A DNA stretch of 64,000 bases from Fibrisoma limi BUZ 3 (GTDB lineage: Bacteria > Bacteroidota > Bacteroidia > Cytophagales > Spirosomataceae), in contig NZ_CAIT01000009.1 of the NCBI RefSeq assembly GCF_000296815.2, forward strand, positions 1,426,001 to 1,490,000, read 5' to 3'. The notes below the pieces were generated by a model. That model was not told the DNA's origin, did not search any database, and saw nothing but the letters and a program-made list of their open reading frames with translations. Of the stretch, positions 17,204-25,119 are shown one piece after another; within the stretch, counting starts at the first letter, position 1, and every line of letters begins with the position of its first letter. A program made the translations under genes and the position numbers.

Positions 17204-18841
17204 ATGAACCACCTTGCCTTTGCCGATTACGTTGTTTTTTTCATCTACTTCATTGTTGTTGTCAGCTACGGCTACTGGGTATATCGACGCCGGAAAACGG
17301 CAGAAACAAACACTAAAGATTTTTTCCTGGCCGAGGGTTCACTAACATGGTGGGCCATAGGAGCCTCACTGATTGCCTCCAATATTTCGGCCGAGCACTT
17401 TATTGGTATGGCCGGTTCAGGGTTTGCGATGGGACTGGCCATATCGTCCTATGAATGGATTGCAGCCGCTACGCTGGTCATCGTAGCCGTGTTTTTCATC
17501 CCCATCTACCTGAAGAATCAAATCTATACCATGCCGCAATTCCTGGCGCAGCGGTACAATGATACGGTCAGTACCATTCTGGCCATTTTCTGGCTGATTG
17601 TCTACGTACTGGTCAACCTAACCTCCATTCTTTACCTAGGAGCCATTGCCATCGAATCGCTGGCGGGCATTTCGTTCAATACGTGTACCATCGCGCTGGC
17701 CGTTTTCGCCATTTTCATTACGTTGGGCGGCATGAAAGTGATCGGCTATACCGACGTTATTCAGGTCATCGTGCTGGTGTGCGGTGGTCTGGTCGTTACG
17801 TATCTGGCGTTGCAACTGGTAGCGGATAAAATTGGCGGCAGTAGCGTTTGGGATGGCTTGCAGGCTCTCCATCAGCAGGCCGACAGTCATTTTCATATGT
17901 ATCTTGAGAAAGGCCATCCGTACTACGACGATCTGCCGGGTATGTCGTTGGTGCTGGGGGGTATGTGGATCAACAACCTGTCGTACTGGGGCTGTAATCA
18001 ATACATTGTTCAGCGGGCATTAGGGGCGGATCTGAAGACGGCCCGCAGCGGTATATTGTTTGCTGCTTTCCTGAAGCTGATGATTCCGCTTATTGTGGTC
18101 ATTCCGGGTATTGCCGCTTTCGTGCTGTTCCAGAATGGGACGTTCCAGCAGGCCATGACTGACGTCAACGGCACCGTTAAGCCCGATCAGGCGTATCCGG
18201 TGCTGATGAATTTACTTCCAACCGGTATGAAAGGTTTGGCATTTGCGGCTTTGACAGCGGCCGTTGTGGCGTCGCTGGCGGGTAAGTGCAATTCCATCTC
18301 GACCATTTTCACCCTCGACATTTATAAGAAGTTTTTCGATAAGAACGCATCCGAACAGAAGCTGGTCAATGTAGGCCGAATCGCCGTCGTGGTTGCGTTT
18401 GCGATTGCCATTGTGGTCGCTCCACTCCTCCGTTCGTTCGATCAGGTTTATCAGTACATTCAGGAATACACCAATTTCATTACGCCCGGCGTCTTTGCTA
18501 TTTTCCTACTGGGTTTATTCTGGAAGCGCACAACGACAAAAGCAGCCTTGGCGGTCGCCATTTTGACGATTCCGTTCTCTACGATACTGAAATTCTGGCC
18601 GGAAATTATGGCTGCTGTGGGTGTAGAAGCCGACCCGATTCCTTTTCTGCACCGGACGATGTGGGTATTCTGCATCGACGTAGCGATGATGGTGCTCATT
18701 ACGTTGACCGACTCAGCCGGTCGCCGAACTGCCAAGGGCTTAGCGGTCGACCAGCAGATGTTCCGCGTCACGCCCTCGTTCGTTGCCGGGTCAATAGCGA
18801 TCCTGGGCATTCTAACGGTCCTTTATACAGTCTTTTGGTAA
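17204..18841 (+). CDS. SGLT-type sodium/solute symporter next to inositol oxygenase
   Basis: This 545-residue SSS-family symporter has about 14 transmembrane helices and aligns by eye to Vibrio vSGLT throughout. Shared segments are LAEGSLTWWAIGASLIASNIS, YTMPQFLAQRYND, NLTSILYLGAIAIE, WINNLSYWGCNQYIVQRAL, AAFLKLMIPLIVVIPGIAA and YIQEYTNFITPG. It imports a sugar or polyol with Na+. The position of vSGLT's sugar-contacting Gln69 (NISAEQFIG) is His65 here (NISAEHFIG), while Glu in SYEW and the Asn/Tyr of NLSYW are kept. It lies 88 bp upstream of the inositol oxygenase gene. I infer myo-inositol as a likely substrate from that neighbour only. Confidence 0.92.
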   Translation: MNHLAFADYVVFFIYFIVVVSYGYWVYRRRKTAETNTKDFFLAEGSLTWWAIGASLIASNISAEHFIGMAGSGFAMGLAISSYEWIAAATLVIVAVFFIPIYLKNQIYTMPQFLAQRYNDTVSTILAIFWLIVYVLVNLTSILYLGAIAIESLAGISFNTCTIALAVFAIFITLGGMKVIGYTDVIQVIVLVCGGLVVTYLALQLVADKIGGSSVWDGLQALHQQADSHFHMYLEKGHPYYDDLPGMSLVLGGMWINNLSYWGCNQYIVQRALGADLKTARSGILFAAFLKLMIPLIVVIPGIAAFVLFQNGTFQQAMTDVNGTVKPDQAYPVLMNLLPTGMKGLAFAALTAAVVASLAGKCNSISTIFTLDIYKKFFDKNASEQKLVNVGRIAVVVAFAIAIVVAPLLRSFDQVYQYIQEYTNFITPGVFAIFLLGLFWKRTTTKAALAVAILTIPFSTILKFWPEIMAAVGVEADPIPFLHRTMWVFCIDVAMMVLITLTDSAGRRTAKGLAVDQQMFRVTPSFVAGSIAILGILTVLYTVFW

Positions 18842-18843
18842 GC

Positions 18844-18891
18844 CTTTGCGCCCCCTGCGTAAGCTCTGTACCCTTTGCGTTTAAAAACCAA
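18844..18891. repeat. Dispersed CTTTGCG-type intergenic repeat, copy 1
   Basis: CCTTTGCGCCCCCTGCGTAA, then CTCTGTACCCTTTGCGTTTAAAAACC, closely matches the reverse complement of the element near 22360-22431 and shares words with the hairpin at 19805-19886. It separates the symporter and inositol oxygenase genes. Confidence 0.55.
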
Positions 18892-18929
18892 TTGATAATT
18901 AGTAAGTTTACAAACAAAAATTGACCCTC

Positions 18930-19796
18930 ATGACAGCACATACCCCAACCGAGCATAGCCCGCTAGCCAGCCTTGAGCAGTGGGAAGACGATCTGCTGAC
19001 CCGCTATCCGGAACCAGAGCACAAGGCGAAGGAAGAGTACCGTAACTACGACAATCCTGGTCGCGATACGGTGCGCGAGTTCTACCGGCTTAACCACAAG
19101 TACCAGACGTACGACTTCGTCATGGAAAAGGAGCGCGAGTTCCTGAAATTTAATAAGAAGGAAATGCCGGTTTGGGGTGCTATGGAGTTCCTCAATACGC
19201 TGGTAGATGACTCCGACCCCGACATTGAACTTGACCAGTTGCAGCACCTGCTCCAAACTGCCGAAGCCATTCGCGCCGACGGTCATCCCGACTGGTTTGT
19301 CTTAACGGGCTTCCTGCACGACATGGGTAAAGTGCTGTGTCTGTTCGGCGAACCGCAGTGGGCGGTTGTGGGCGATACGTTCCCGGTTGGTTGCGCACAC
19401 TCAGACAAGATTGTTTACCCGGAGTTCTTCGCCGACAACCCCGATACGTACGACGAGCGTTACAACACGAAGTACGGCGTTTACGAACCAAACTGCGGGT
19501 TGAAGAACGTACACATGTCGTGGGGCCACGATGAATACCTGTACCAGATTACAAAAGACTACCTGCCCGAGCCGGCGTTGTACATGATCCGCTATCACTC
19601 GTTCTACGCCCAGCACCGCGAGCACGCGTACGAACACCTGATGGACGATCATGACCGGGCGATGTTCGAGTGGGTGAAGAAGTTTAATCCGTACGATCTG
19701 TACTCAAAGAGCCCGAAGCCGCCGGTCGTTAGCGAACTTAAGCCGTACTACGAAGACTTGATCGCGAAGTACCTGCCTGCAACGGTTCGGTTATAA
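18930..19796 (+). CDS. myo-Inositol oxygenase
   Basis: This 288-residue protein matches myo-inositol oxygenase (EC 1.13.99.1), which cleaves myo-inositol with O2 to D-glucuronate at a mixed-valent di-iron site. Aligned to human MIOX from memory, all six iron ligands are present: His106 (HLLQTAE), His130-Asp131 (LHDMGK), His200 (SWGHDEY), His223 (RYHSFY) and Asp256 (FNPYDLY). The signature [16 protein letters not shown] is intact. I chose the ATG at 18930; a TTG at 18921 is also in frame. Flanking sodium symporters suggest an uptake-plus-oxidation unit. No glucuronate-processing genes are in the window. MIOX is best known from animals, plants and fungi. Confidence 0.95.
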   Translation: MTAHTPTEHSPLASLEQWEDDLLTRYPEPEHKAKEEYRNYDNPGRDTVREFYRLNHKYQTYDFVMEKEREFLKFNKKEMPVWGAMEFLNTLVDDSDPDIELDQLQHLLQTAEAIRADGHPDWFVLTGFLHDMGKVLCLFGEPQWAVVGDTFPVGCAHSDKIVYPEFFADNPDTYDERYNTKYGVYEPNCGLKNVHMSWGHDEYLYQITKDYLPEPALYMIRYHSFYAQHREHAYEHLMDDHDRAMFEWVKKFNPYDLYSKSPKPPVVSELKPYYEDLIAKYLPATVRL

Positions 19797-19804
19797 TTTT
19801 CTCT

Positions 19805-19886
19805 AAACGCAGAGGAACGGAGCAGGCGCAGAGGCCACAGAGTTATTTCTCTGCGATCTTTGCGCCTGCTCCGTTCCTCTGCGTTT
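19805..19886. repeat. Long hairpin with 26-bp perfect arms (CTTTGCG family, copy 2)
   Basis: Bases 19805-19830 (AAACGCAGAGGAACGGAGCA...) and 19861-19886 are exact reverse complements. The 30-base loop contains a further CAGAG/CTCTG pair. It sits between the inositol oxygenase stop and the next symporter start. It could attenuate read-through between the two genes. Its words overlap those of the repeats at 18844 and 22360. Confidence 0.75.
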
Positions 19887-19897
19887 ACACAGCTATC

Positions 19898-21298
19898 ATG
19901 CTTCTTCTATTCATCACCCTCTACCTGCTTTCCAACATTGCCATCGGTGCGTGGGCGGCCCGGCGCGTAACGACCTCGCAGGATTTCGTGCTGGCCGGCC
20001 GACGGTTGCCATTAGTACTAGCGGCATCCGTTACGTTCGCGACCTGGTTCGGCTCCGAAACGATCATGGGCGCTCCGGCTATGTTCGTGGAGGGGGGTGT
20101 TCCAGCCGTTATTGAAGAACCGTTCGGGTCGGCGCTGTGTCTGTTTCTAGTTGGGGCGTTCTTTGCCCGGCCGTTGTATCGACTGAACATCACCACGTTT
20201 TCGGACTACTTCAACCGACGTTTCGGGCGGTCGGCGGAGTTGTTGTCGGCTATCATTGTCATTCCATCCTACTTCAGTTGGATAGCGGCCCAGTTGATTG
20301 CCATTGGCATTGTTCTGAACGTCGTGACTGGCATAGAGCGGGAGTACTGCATTTTGTTCAGCGCCCTGATCGTGATGATCTACACCCTGCTAGGCGGAAT
20401 GTGGTCAATTTCGATAACTGATTTTTTCCATAACCTCATCATCGTTATTGCCCTGGTTGTGCTGGCCGTAATGCTCTGGCAGGACGTTGGCAGCTGGAAA
20501 ACGATTGAGCAGCGCACACCGCCCGGCTTCTTCCGGTTCCTGCCTCACAATACGTTCAAAGACTGGATTGAATACCTTGCCGCCTGGTTTACCATCGGCC
20601 TGGGATCGATTCCGCAGCAGGATATTTTTCAACGCGTGATGGCGGCTAAATCAGAAGATACGTCGGTGCGGGCGTCGTATCTGGCATCGGGACTTTACCT
20701 GACAATTGCCATGTTGCCACTGTTCATTGCCTTAAGCGCCAAAATCCTCCATCCCGATTTACCTGCCGACAACCAACTGCTTATCCCGAATATGGTGCTA
20801 CGCCATGGTAACTTATTGCTTCAAATTCTGTTTTTTGGCGCTGTTACGTCAGCCATTCTAAGCGTATCGAGCGGGGCGATTCTGGCTCCGGCAACCGTCT
20901 TTGGCGAAAACATCGTCAAGTTTTTCAAACCTAACTTAACCGATCAGGCTTTACTACGTACTATTCGCTGGGCCGTTGTGGTCATTACGGTCATCTGCGT
21001 CTGGATGAGTACCGCCCGCGACATGAACATTTTTGACCTAGTCGGTGAGTCGTCGGCGTTTAGTCTGGTATCACTGTTTGTACCGCTGCTGGCAGGCATT
21101 TATTGGAAGCGAGCCAACCTTATCGGGTGCCTGGCGTCTATCGGGCTGGGCTTTGGCGTCTGGCTTATCTGCATCTGGCTGAAGACCGAATACCCACCGA
21201 TGATGTACGGGCTTCTGGCCAGCGCTGTTGGTATGGTTGGCGGCAGCCTTATTCAAAATAAGCCTGTTCAATCCGCCCAACATAGCCTAAGTCAATAG
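19898..21298 (+). CDS. Sodium:solute symporter, SSS family (distant from SGLT type)
   Basis: The 466-residue product has about 13 hydrophobic segments and SSS-family hallmarks: an N-terminal segment with DFVLAGRRLPL, then FATWFGSETIMGAPA, YTLLGGMWSISITDFFHN and GLGSIPQQDIFQRVMAAKS. It is shorter than and clearly different from the two SGLT-like symporters in this window, nearer to the PutP-like/uncharacterised branch. The substrate cannot be read from sequence. Its place 100 bp downstream of inositol oxygenase, past a strong hairpin, suggests a polyol, uronate or related compound. Its last 50 bases overlap the convergent Nudix gene. Confidence 0.85.
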   Translation: MLLLFITLYLLSNIAIGAWAARRVTTSQDFVLAGRRLPLVLAASVTFATWFGSETIMGAPAMFVEGGVPAVIEEPFGSALCLFLVGAFFARPLYRLNITTFSDYFNRRFGRSAELLSAIIVIPSYFSWIAAQLIAIGIVLNVVTGIEREYCILFSALIVMIYTLLGGMWSISITDFFHNLIIVIALVVLAVMLWQDVGSWKTIEQRTPPGFFRFLPHNTFKDWIEYLAAWFTIGLGSIPQQDIFQRVMAAKSEDTSVRASYLASGLYLTIAMLPLFIALSAKILHPDLPADNQLLIPNMVLRHGNLLLQILFFGAVTSAILSVSSGAILAPATVFGENIVKFFKPNLTDQALLRTIRWAVVVITVICVWMSTARDMNIFDLVGESSAFSLVSLFVPLLAGIYWKRANLIGCLASIGLGFGVWLICIWLKTEYPPMMYGLLASAVGMVGGSLIQNKPVQSAQHSLSQ

Positions 21299-21701
21299 CA
21301 CTATCGAACCACTCCTGGATATGTCGGCCGACATTCGGGTATAGGTGTAGGTTATCTACTTCGTCGAGCGGTTTCCAAACCACTTCGATAGCTGATGTTT
21401 CGGCAGGATTAAGCGCTGGCTCACCTTGCAGGTTACTGGTGGCAAAGACAATATGCAGTACATCGTCACTACGTTGTGATAACAGCATCTCGCCGGCCAG
21501 TACCATCGCTCCAATATCGGCAGTTACACCCAATTCCTCCTGCAACTCGCGTGCGACAGTCTGCGGCAACGTTTCGTTCCGATCAGGATTTCCGCCCGGC
21601 AAGGCAAACACATCATGACCACCGTAGCGATAATGCATCAGTAAAATTTCTGTAACTACTCCGTTGGAACGCCAGATCAGGGCGCTGGGACGAACTTTCA
21701 T
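21249..21701 (-). CDS. Nudix hydrolase
   Basis: The 150-residue protein contains a complete Nudix box (GX5EX7REUXEEXGU) as GNPDRNETLPQTVA followed by RELQEELGV, the Mg2+-binding catalytic helix that cleaves nucleoside-diphosphate derivatives. FALPGG precedes it and the C-terminus is acidic. I used the ATG at 21701; the upstream TTG at 21710 only adds three residues. The substrate class is open (NTP house-cleaning or ADP-sugar/NADH-like). Its last 50 bases are antisense to the end of the symporter gene. Confidence 0.92.
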   Translation of the reverse strand: MKVRPSALIWRSNGVVTEILLMHYRYGGHDVFALPGGNPDRNETLPQTVARELQEELGVTADIGAMVLAGEMLLSQRSDDVLHIVFATSNLQGEPALNPAETSAIEVVWKPLDEVDNLHLYPNVGRHIQEWFDSAIDLGYVGRIEQAYFE

Positions 21702-21719
21702 ACGTAACAAACATACGAA

Positions 21720-21763
21720 GGGCGGGCTTCTCTTCAGCTGTCTGACCGAAAAGGAACCCGCCC
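21720..21763. terminator. GC-rich hairpin downstream of dps
   Basis: GGGCGGG (21720-21726) and CCCGCCC (21757-21763) form a stem around a 30-base loop. It lies between the dps stop and the Nudix start, both on the minus strand, so it likely ends the dps transcript. No strong U tract follows on that strand. Confidence 0.5.
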
Positions 21764-21782
21764 TCCAAGCTCTTTTTTTAGT

Positions 21783-22289
21783 TTAGGCAACCTCACGCGA
21801 GGCTTCAAACAGGAACCATATCCGCTGCTCAGCTTCGTCGATAAAGTTTTCCAGTAAGCTGGCCGTCGCTACGTCCTTGGCATCATCGGCCGCTTCGTGC
21901 GCGTTACGCATGTTCTGCGCCAACTTCTTGTTTTCTTCGACCAGATCAGCCAGCATATCGCGGGGCGCTACAAAGTCCTCATCATTGTCCTTGACACGCT
22001 GCAATTGCGCTACGTGAGCCACTGAGCGGATCGTGTTGCCACCAATTTTCCGGACCCGTTCAGCCAGCGGGTCAATCGTTGCAATGATCTGGTCGGCCTG
22101 CTCGTCGAGCAGTAGGTGGTAATCTCGAAAATGACGCCCCGAAACGTGCCAGTGGTAGTTTTTCGTCTTGATATACAAGGCAAACAAATCGGCGACTAGC
22201 CGATTCAGCGATTCGACAACCTTCTCCCGGCCTGATTCCTCTAAATCGGAAGGCGTGTTCAGTACGTCAACTTGATTGATAGTGTTCAT
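21783..22289 (-). CDS. dps: Dps-family ferritin-like DNA-binding protein
   Basis: This 168-residue protein forms dodecamers that oxidise and store iron and shield DNA in stress and starvation. The intersubunit ferroxidase motif is visible: KNYHWHVSGRHFRDYHLLLD followed by EQAD, giving the His, Asp and Glu ligands. The four-helix pattern continues through FVAPRDMLADLVEENKKLAQ to a helical C-terminus (IDEAEQRIWFLFEASREVA). Length and motifs are typical. It is monocistronic, with its own hairpin downstream. Control by peroxide- or iron-responsive regulators is common in the family, but I see no specific operator. Confidence 0.95.
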   Translation of the reverse strand: MNTINQVDVLNTPSDLEESGREKVVESLNRLVADLFALYIKTKNYHWHVSGRHFRDYHLLLDEQADQIIATIDPLAERVRKIGGNTIRSVAHVAQLQRVKDNDEDFVAPRDMLADLVEENKKLAQNMRNAHEAADDAKDVATASLLENFIDEAEQRIWFLFEASREVA

Positions 22290-22359
22290 GGTGCGTTATG
22301 TGATTTTGGTTAAAACTTGGTCTTAAGCAGAACTTGATTTTCGGATCAATGTTTTGATG

Positions 22360-22431
22360 TTTTAAACGCAAAGAGCGCAAGGTTTACGCAAGGGGCGCAA
22401 AGAACGTAAAGTTTTTCTTTGCGCCCCTTGC
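22360..22431. repeat. CTTTGCG-type repeat with 17-bp hairpin (copy 3), likely lhgO terminator
   Basis: GTTTTAAACGCAAAGAGCGC and following bases are the reverse complement of the repeat at 18844-18891. Within it, 22388-22404 and 22415-22431 pair perfectly (GCAAGGGGCGCAAAGAA and its complement) around a 10-base loop. It lies 12 bases beyond the lhgO stop on the minus strand, where it can act as terminator. Confidence 0.65.
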
Positions 22432-22442
22432 TGTGAAAAAAA

Positions 22443-23639
22443 TCAGAACCGCGCCAGCACCTTTTCTGAAACCGTTTGCCCGATGGATAGCGACGACGTA
22501 GCGGCCGGCGAAGGAGCGTTACAAACGTTAATGGCCCGTTCGCTTTCCAGAATAGCAAAGTCGTCCAGCAAACCACCGGTACGGTCACAGGCTTGCGCCC
22601 GAACACCCGCGCCCCCATTTTCCAGATCGGTTTCCCGAATTTCAGGAATCAATGCCTGCAAAGCCTTGGTAAATGCTGACTTTGAGAACGAACGGTACAT
22701 TTCGCCCAGACCCGTTTCCCAGTATTTGGCCGCAACTTTCTGAAAACCTGGCCAGGTGAGCGTCTCAAATAATTCTTTTATATCAATGTCCGACTTATGA
22801 TAACCTTCCCGCTGAAACGCCAAAACAGCGTTAGGGCCGGCCTCCACGCCCCCGTGGATCATCCGGGTGAAATGAACGCCCAGGAAGGGAAAGTTGGGGT
22901 CAGGAACCGGATAAATCAGGTTCCGAACAAGGTAGTGTTTTTCGGGCCTGATCTTGTAATACTCCCCCCGAAACGGCACAATCCGCAGATCAACGCCACC
23001 GGGCTGCGTAAGCTGCGCAATCTTGTCAGAATACAATCCGGCGCAGTTGACCACCAGTTTGGTTTCATACCGTCCTTTATTCGTCACGACGATGGACAGG
23101 CTAGTACCAGGGGTTACCTGCTCGACCCGTTCGTTAAGGCGCAGTTCACCGCCCAATGCCTGAAATCGTTCGGCGTATTTTTCGCTGACCTGCTTATAAT
23201 CGATGATACCGGTCTGCGGCACAAACATGCCCGCTACGCCATTGACATGCGGTTCAATCTCCCGCATTTCGGCCAACGTCAGTTTGCGCAATCCACCTAA
23301 GCCATTCAGCTGTCCTCGTTCGTACAGCGTGTCGAGCTGGCTAATTTCCTCCTGCTTTGTGGCGACGACAATTTTACCGCAAAGCTCGTAGGGAATACCT
23401 TCCTGATCACAGAAATCGAGGAGCATTCGGTAACCACGAATGCAGTTGGTGGCTTTCAGGCTGCCGGGCTTATAATACAATCCAGAATGAATAACTCCGC
23501 TATTATGGCCGGTCTGATGGCGGGCTACGGCCGGTTCTTTTTCGATCAGAACGACGCTCAGGCCGGGTCGTTGCTGCTTCAGTTGCAAAGCGGTGGCCAA
23601 ACCTACAATACCTCCGCCGATAATAATTACGTCTGTCAT
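22443..23639 (-). CDS. lhgO: L-2-hydroxyglutarate oxidase (FAD-dependent)
   Basis: The 398-residue protein has an N-terminal FAD-binding Rossmann motif (DVIIIGGGIVGLATALQL), then HQTGHNSGVIHSGLYYKPGS, a signature of the LhgO/YgaF group. The DAO-type domain continues (GIIDYKQVSEKYAERF, VPFRGEYYKI, GVEAGPNAVLAFQREGY) and ends with APSPAATSSLSIG. It oxidises L-2-hydroxyglutarate to 2-oxoglutarate, passing electrons to the quinone pool, as in E. coli. I chose the ATG at 23639 because it places the dinucleotide-binding strand at the N-terminus. The longer frame to 23666 adds nine residues of no expected role. It is monocistronic. Confidence 0.93.
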   Translation of the reverse strand: MTDVIIIGGGIVGLATALQLKQQRPGLSVVLIEKEPAVARHQTGHNSGVIHSGLYYKPGSLKATNCIRGYRMLLDFCDQEGIPYELCGKIVVATKQEEISQLDTLYERGQLNGLGGLRKLTLAEMREIEPHVNGVAGMFVPQTGIIDYKQVSEKYAERFQALGGELRLNERVEQVTPGTSLSIVVTNKGRYETKLVVNCAGLYSDKIAQLTQPGGVDLRIVPFRGEYYKIRPEKHYLVRNLIYPVPDPNFPFLGVHFTRMIHGGVEAGPNAVLAFQREGYHKSDIDIKELFETLTWPGFQKVAAKYWETGLGEMYRSFSKSAFTKALQALIPEIRETDLENGGAGVRAQACDRTGGLLDDFAILESERAINVCNAPSPAATSSLSIGQTVSEKVLARF

Positions 23640-23726
23640 GCCAAAACGGCTAGTTGCCAACCACAAAGGTACGGGTTTGTCGCCAACGACGTAGCGACGG
23701 GAAGCGCCCTCCTGTAGTGATCCGTA

Positions 23727-24998
23727 CTATTTTAACTGCCCCTCAATCCAATCGAGCCCACGACTATAGAGCGCTTTGGCAAAGCGAACCCTATTATCAA
23801 AATCGGCGTCGTCGCTGTGGCCAGTCCGTAAGAACTGGCGAACCAGCCGGGCATTGTCGGAAGCCTGCGGATGAGGGTGGTGCGTTTCGGATTCGGTACG
23901 AAACTGGGCAAAAGCAGGCAGGTCAGCATCGAAGTGCTGATAGAACAGATGCCCTTTTGGTGTCCGTACGGCACAGAGCACTCCACTCGCCCGGCTTGTC
24001 GATGGTGACAGTGAGCCTTCCAAACCACGTTTGAGCACAATGGCCGCATCAAATCCCGCAATCAGCGCTAGTTCAGCCATTTTGAGCTGGTAGGTAATAT
24101 GGAATACCGACGTTACCAGGATCTGAGCGTGGCAGGGATTGAGTACCTTTTCCAACGTAGCCAGAAACGGTCGTTTGATGATTGTCCGTCGCCGATCCAC
24201 CCAACGGTTGAGCGCGGGCGACAATGCTTTCTGATCGAGCACCCAGCCAAAGGGCTCGAGGGGCGTATCAAGTTCGTGGTTGCTTTGCAAAAACTGACAC
24301 CCCAGATGCATATACAGATCATGGGCGTTGAGTGTGAATTTCGGGCCACCCGATCGTCCCACAAGCGACACAGCACCATATCCCCGCTGCTGAAAAAATT
24401 TAGCCAGAATGGGTGTAATGAGGTATCCATTCTCAACCCCATCGAAGGGCTCAGCCAACTGGACCAGCGGCCGGTCGGCGCAACTAATGGGGCCAAATCC
24501 CGGCGAAAAGGTTGATTCGGCCGCTTCCATCAGCCCCTGGTACTCGTCATTCGTTTCGTGCCGAACGCGCATAATGCTGGCCGCCATACCCCGGAAGCTC
24601 TCGCAATTGCCCTCCCCAAACAGATAATCACCCAGTTGACGGGCTTCACTAACCTGGAGCAAATGCCCACGTACCAGTTTGGTGGCAATCGGCAGTAAAC
24701 CAACCGGTAGCTCAGGGCATACTTTGTTGATGAAAAACGTAGGATGCGAAAACGCTCCTTTCCCGATAACGTCCTCCAGTGTACGTTCGTCCGGCGTCGG
24801 CCCTTTAGCCAGCAAAGCGCCCAGGAAAGCCCCTCGCTGCAACGGGTGTGTTGATGGATCGGACAGCGCCGACCGACATTCGGCCAGTAGATCAGGCGGC
24901 AACGGCTTACTACCGTATTTGCCAATTCCAATGTGTTTGATACCCCGGCCAAGCGGAGTGTCGGCTGGCGCGTCCAGTACCAGATCAAAGGTGGACAT
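23727..24998 (-). CDS. TrpD-like (glycosyltransferase family 3 fold) protein of uncertain role
   Basis: This 423-residue protein resembles the anthranilate phosphoribosyltransferase/nucleoside phosphorylase fold. It has a helical N-terminal domain (TLEDVIGKGAFSHPTFF..., LQRGAFLGALLAKGPTPDE) and an alpha/beta domain (FDGVENGYLITPILAKFF, GYGAVSLVGRSGGPKFTLNA, ILVTSVFHITYQLKMAELAL). The substrate loops of true TrpD, such as KHGNR, are not recognisable. It is closer to the divergent YbiB/TrpD2 branch, for which nucleic-acid binding rather than tryptophan synthesis has been reported. No trp genes are nearby. I chose the ATG at 24998; a GTG at 25010 adds four residues. Confidence 0.75.
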   Translation of the reverse strand: MSTFDLVLDAPADTPLGRGIKHIGIGKYGSKPLPPDLLAECRSALSDPSTHPLQRGAFLGALLAKGPTPDERTLEDVIGKGAFSHPTFFINKVCPELPVGLLPIATKLVRGHLLQVSEARQLGDYLFGEGNCESFRGMAASIMRVRHETNDEYQGLMEAAESTFSPGFGPISCADRPLVQLAEPFDGVENGYLITPILAKFFQQRGYGAVSLVGRSGGPKFTLNAHDLYMHLGCQFLQSNHELDTPLEPFGWVLDQKALSPALNRWVDRRRTIIKRPFLATLEKVLNPCHAQILVTSVFHITYQLKMAELALIAGFDAAIVLKRGLEGSLSPSTSRASGVLCAVRTPKGHLFYQHFDADLPAFAQFRTESETHHPHPQASDNARLVRQFLRTGHSDDADFDNRVRFAKALYSRGLDWIEGQLK

Positions 24999-25119
24999 AG
25001 CGGAAAGCACAAATTGAAATGAACTCTCAAGTTAGAAAAACAATCCGTTATTGCCCGAAATACGCTACTTATTTAACGGTGTTTTTATTTAATAGCCAAC
25101 TATTTACAACGAACCATCC

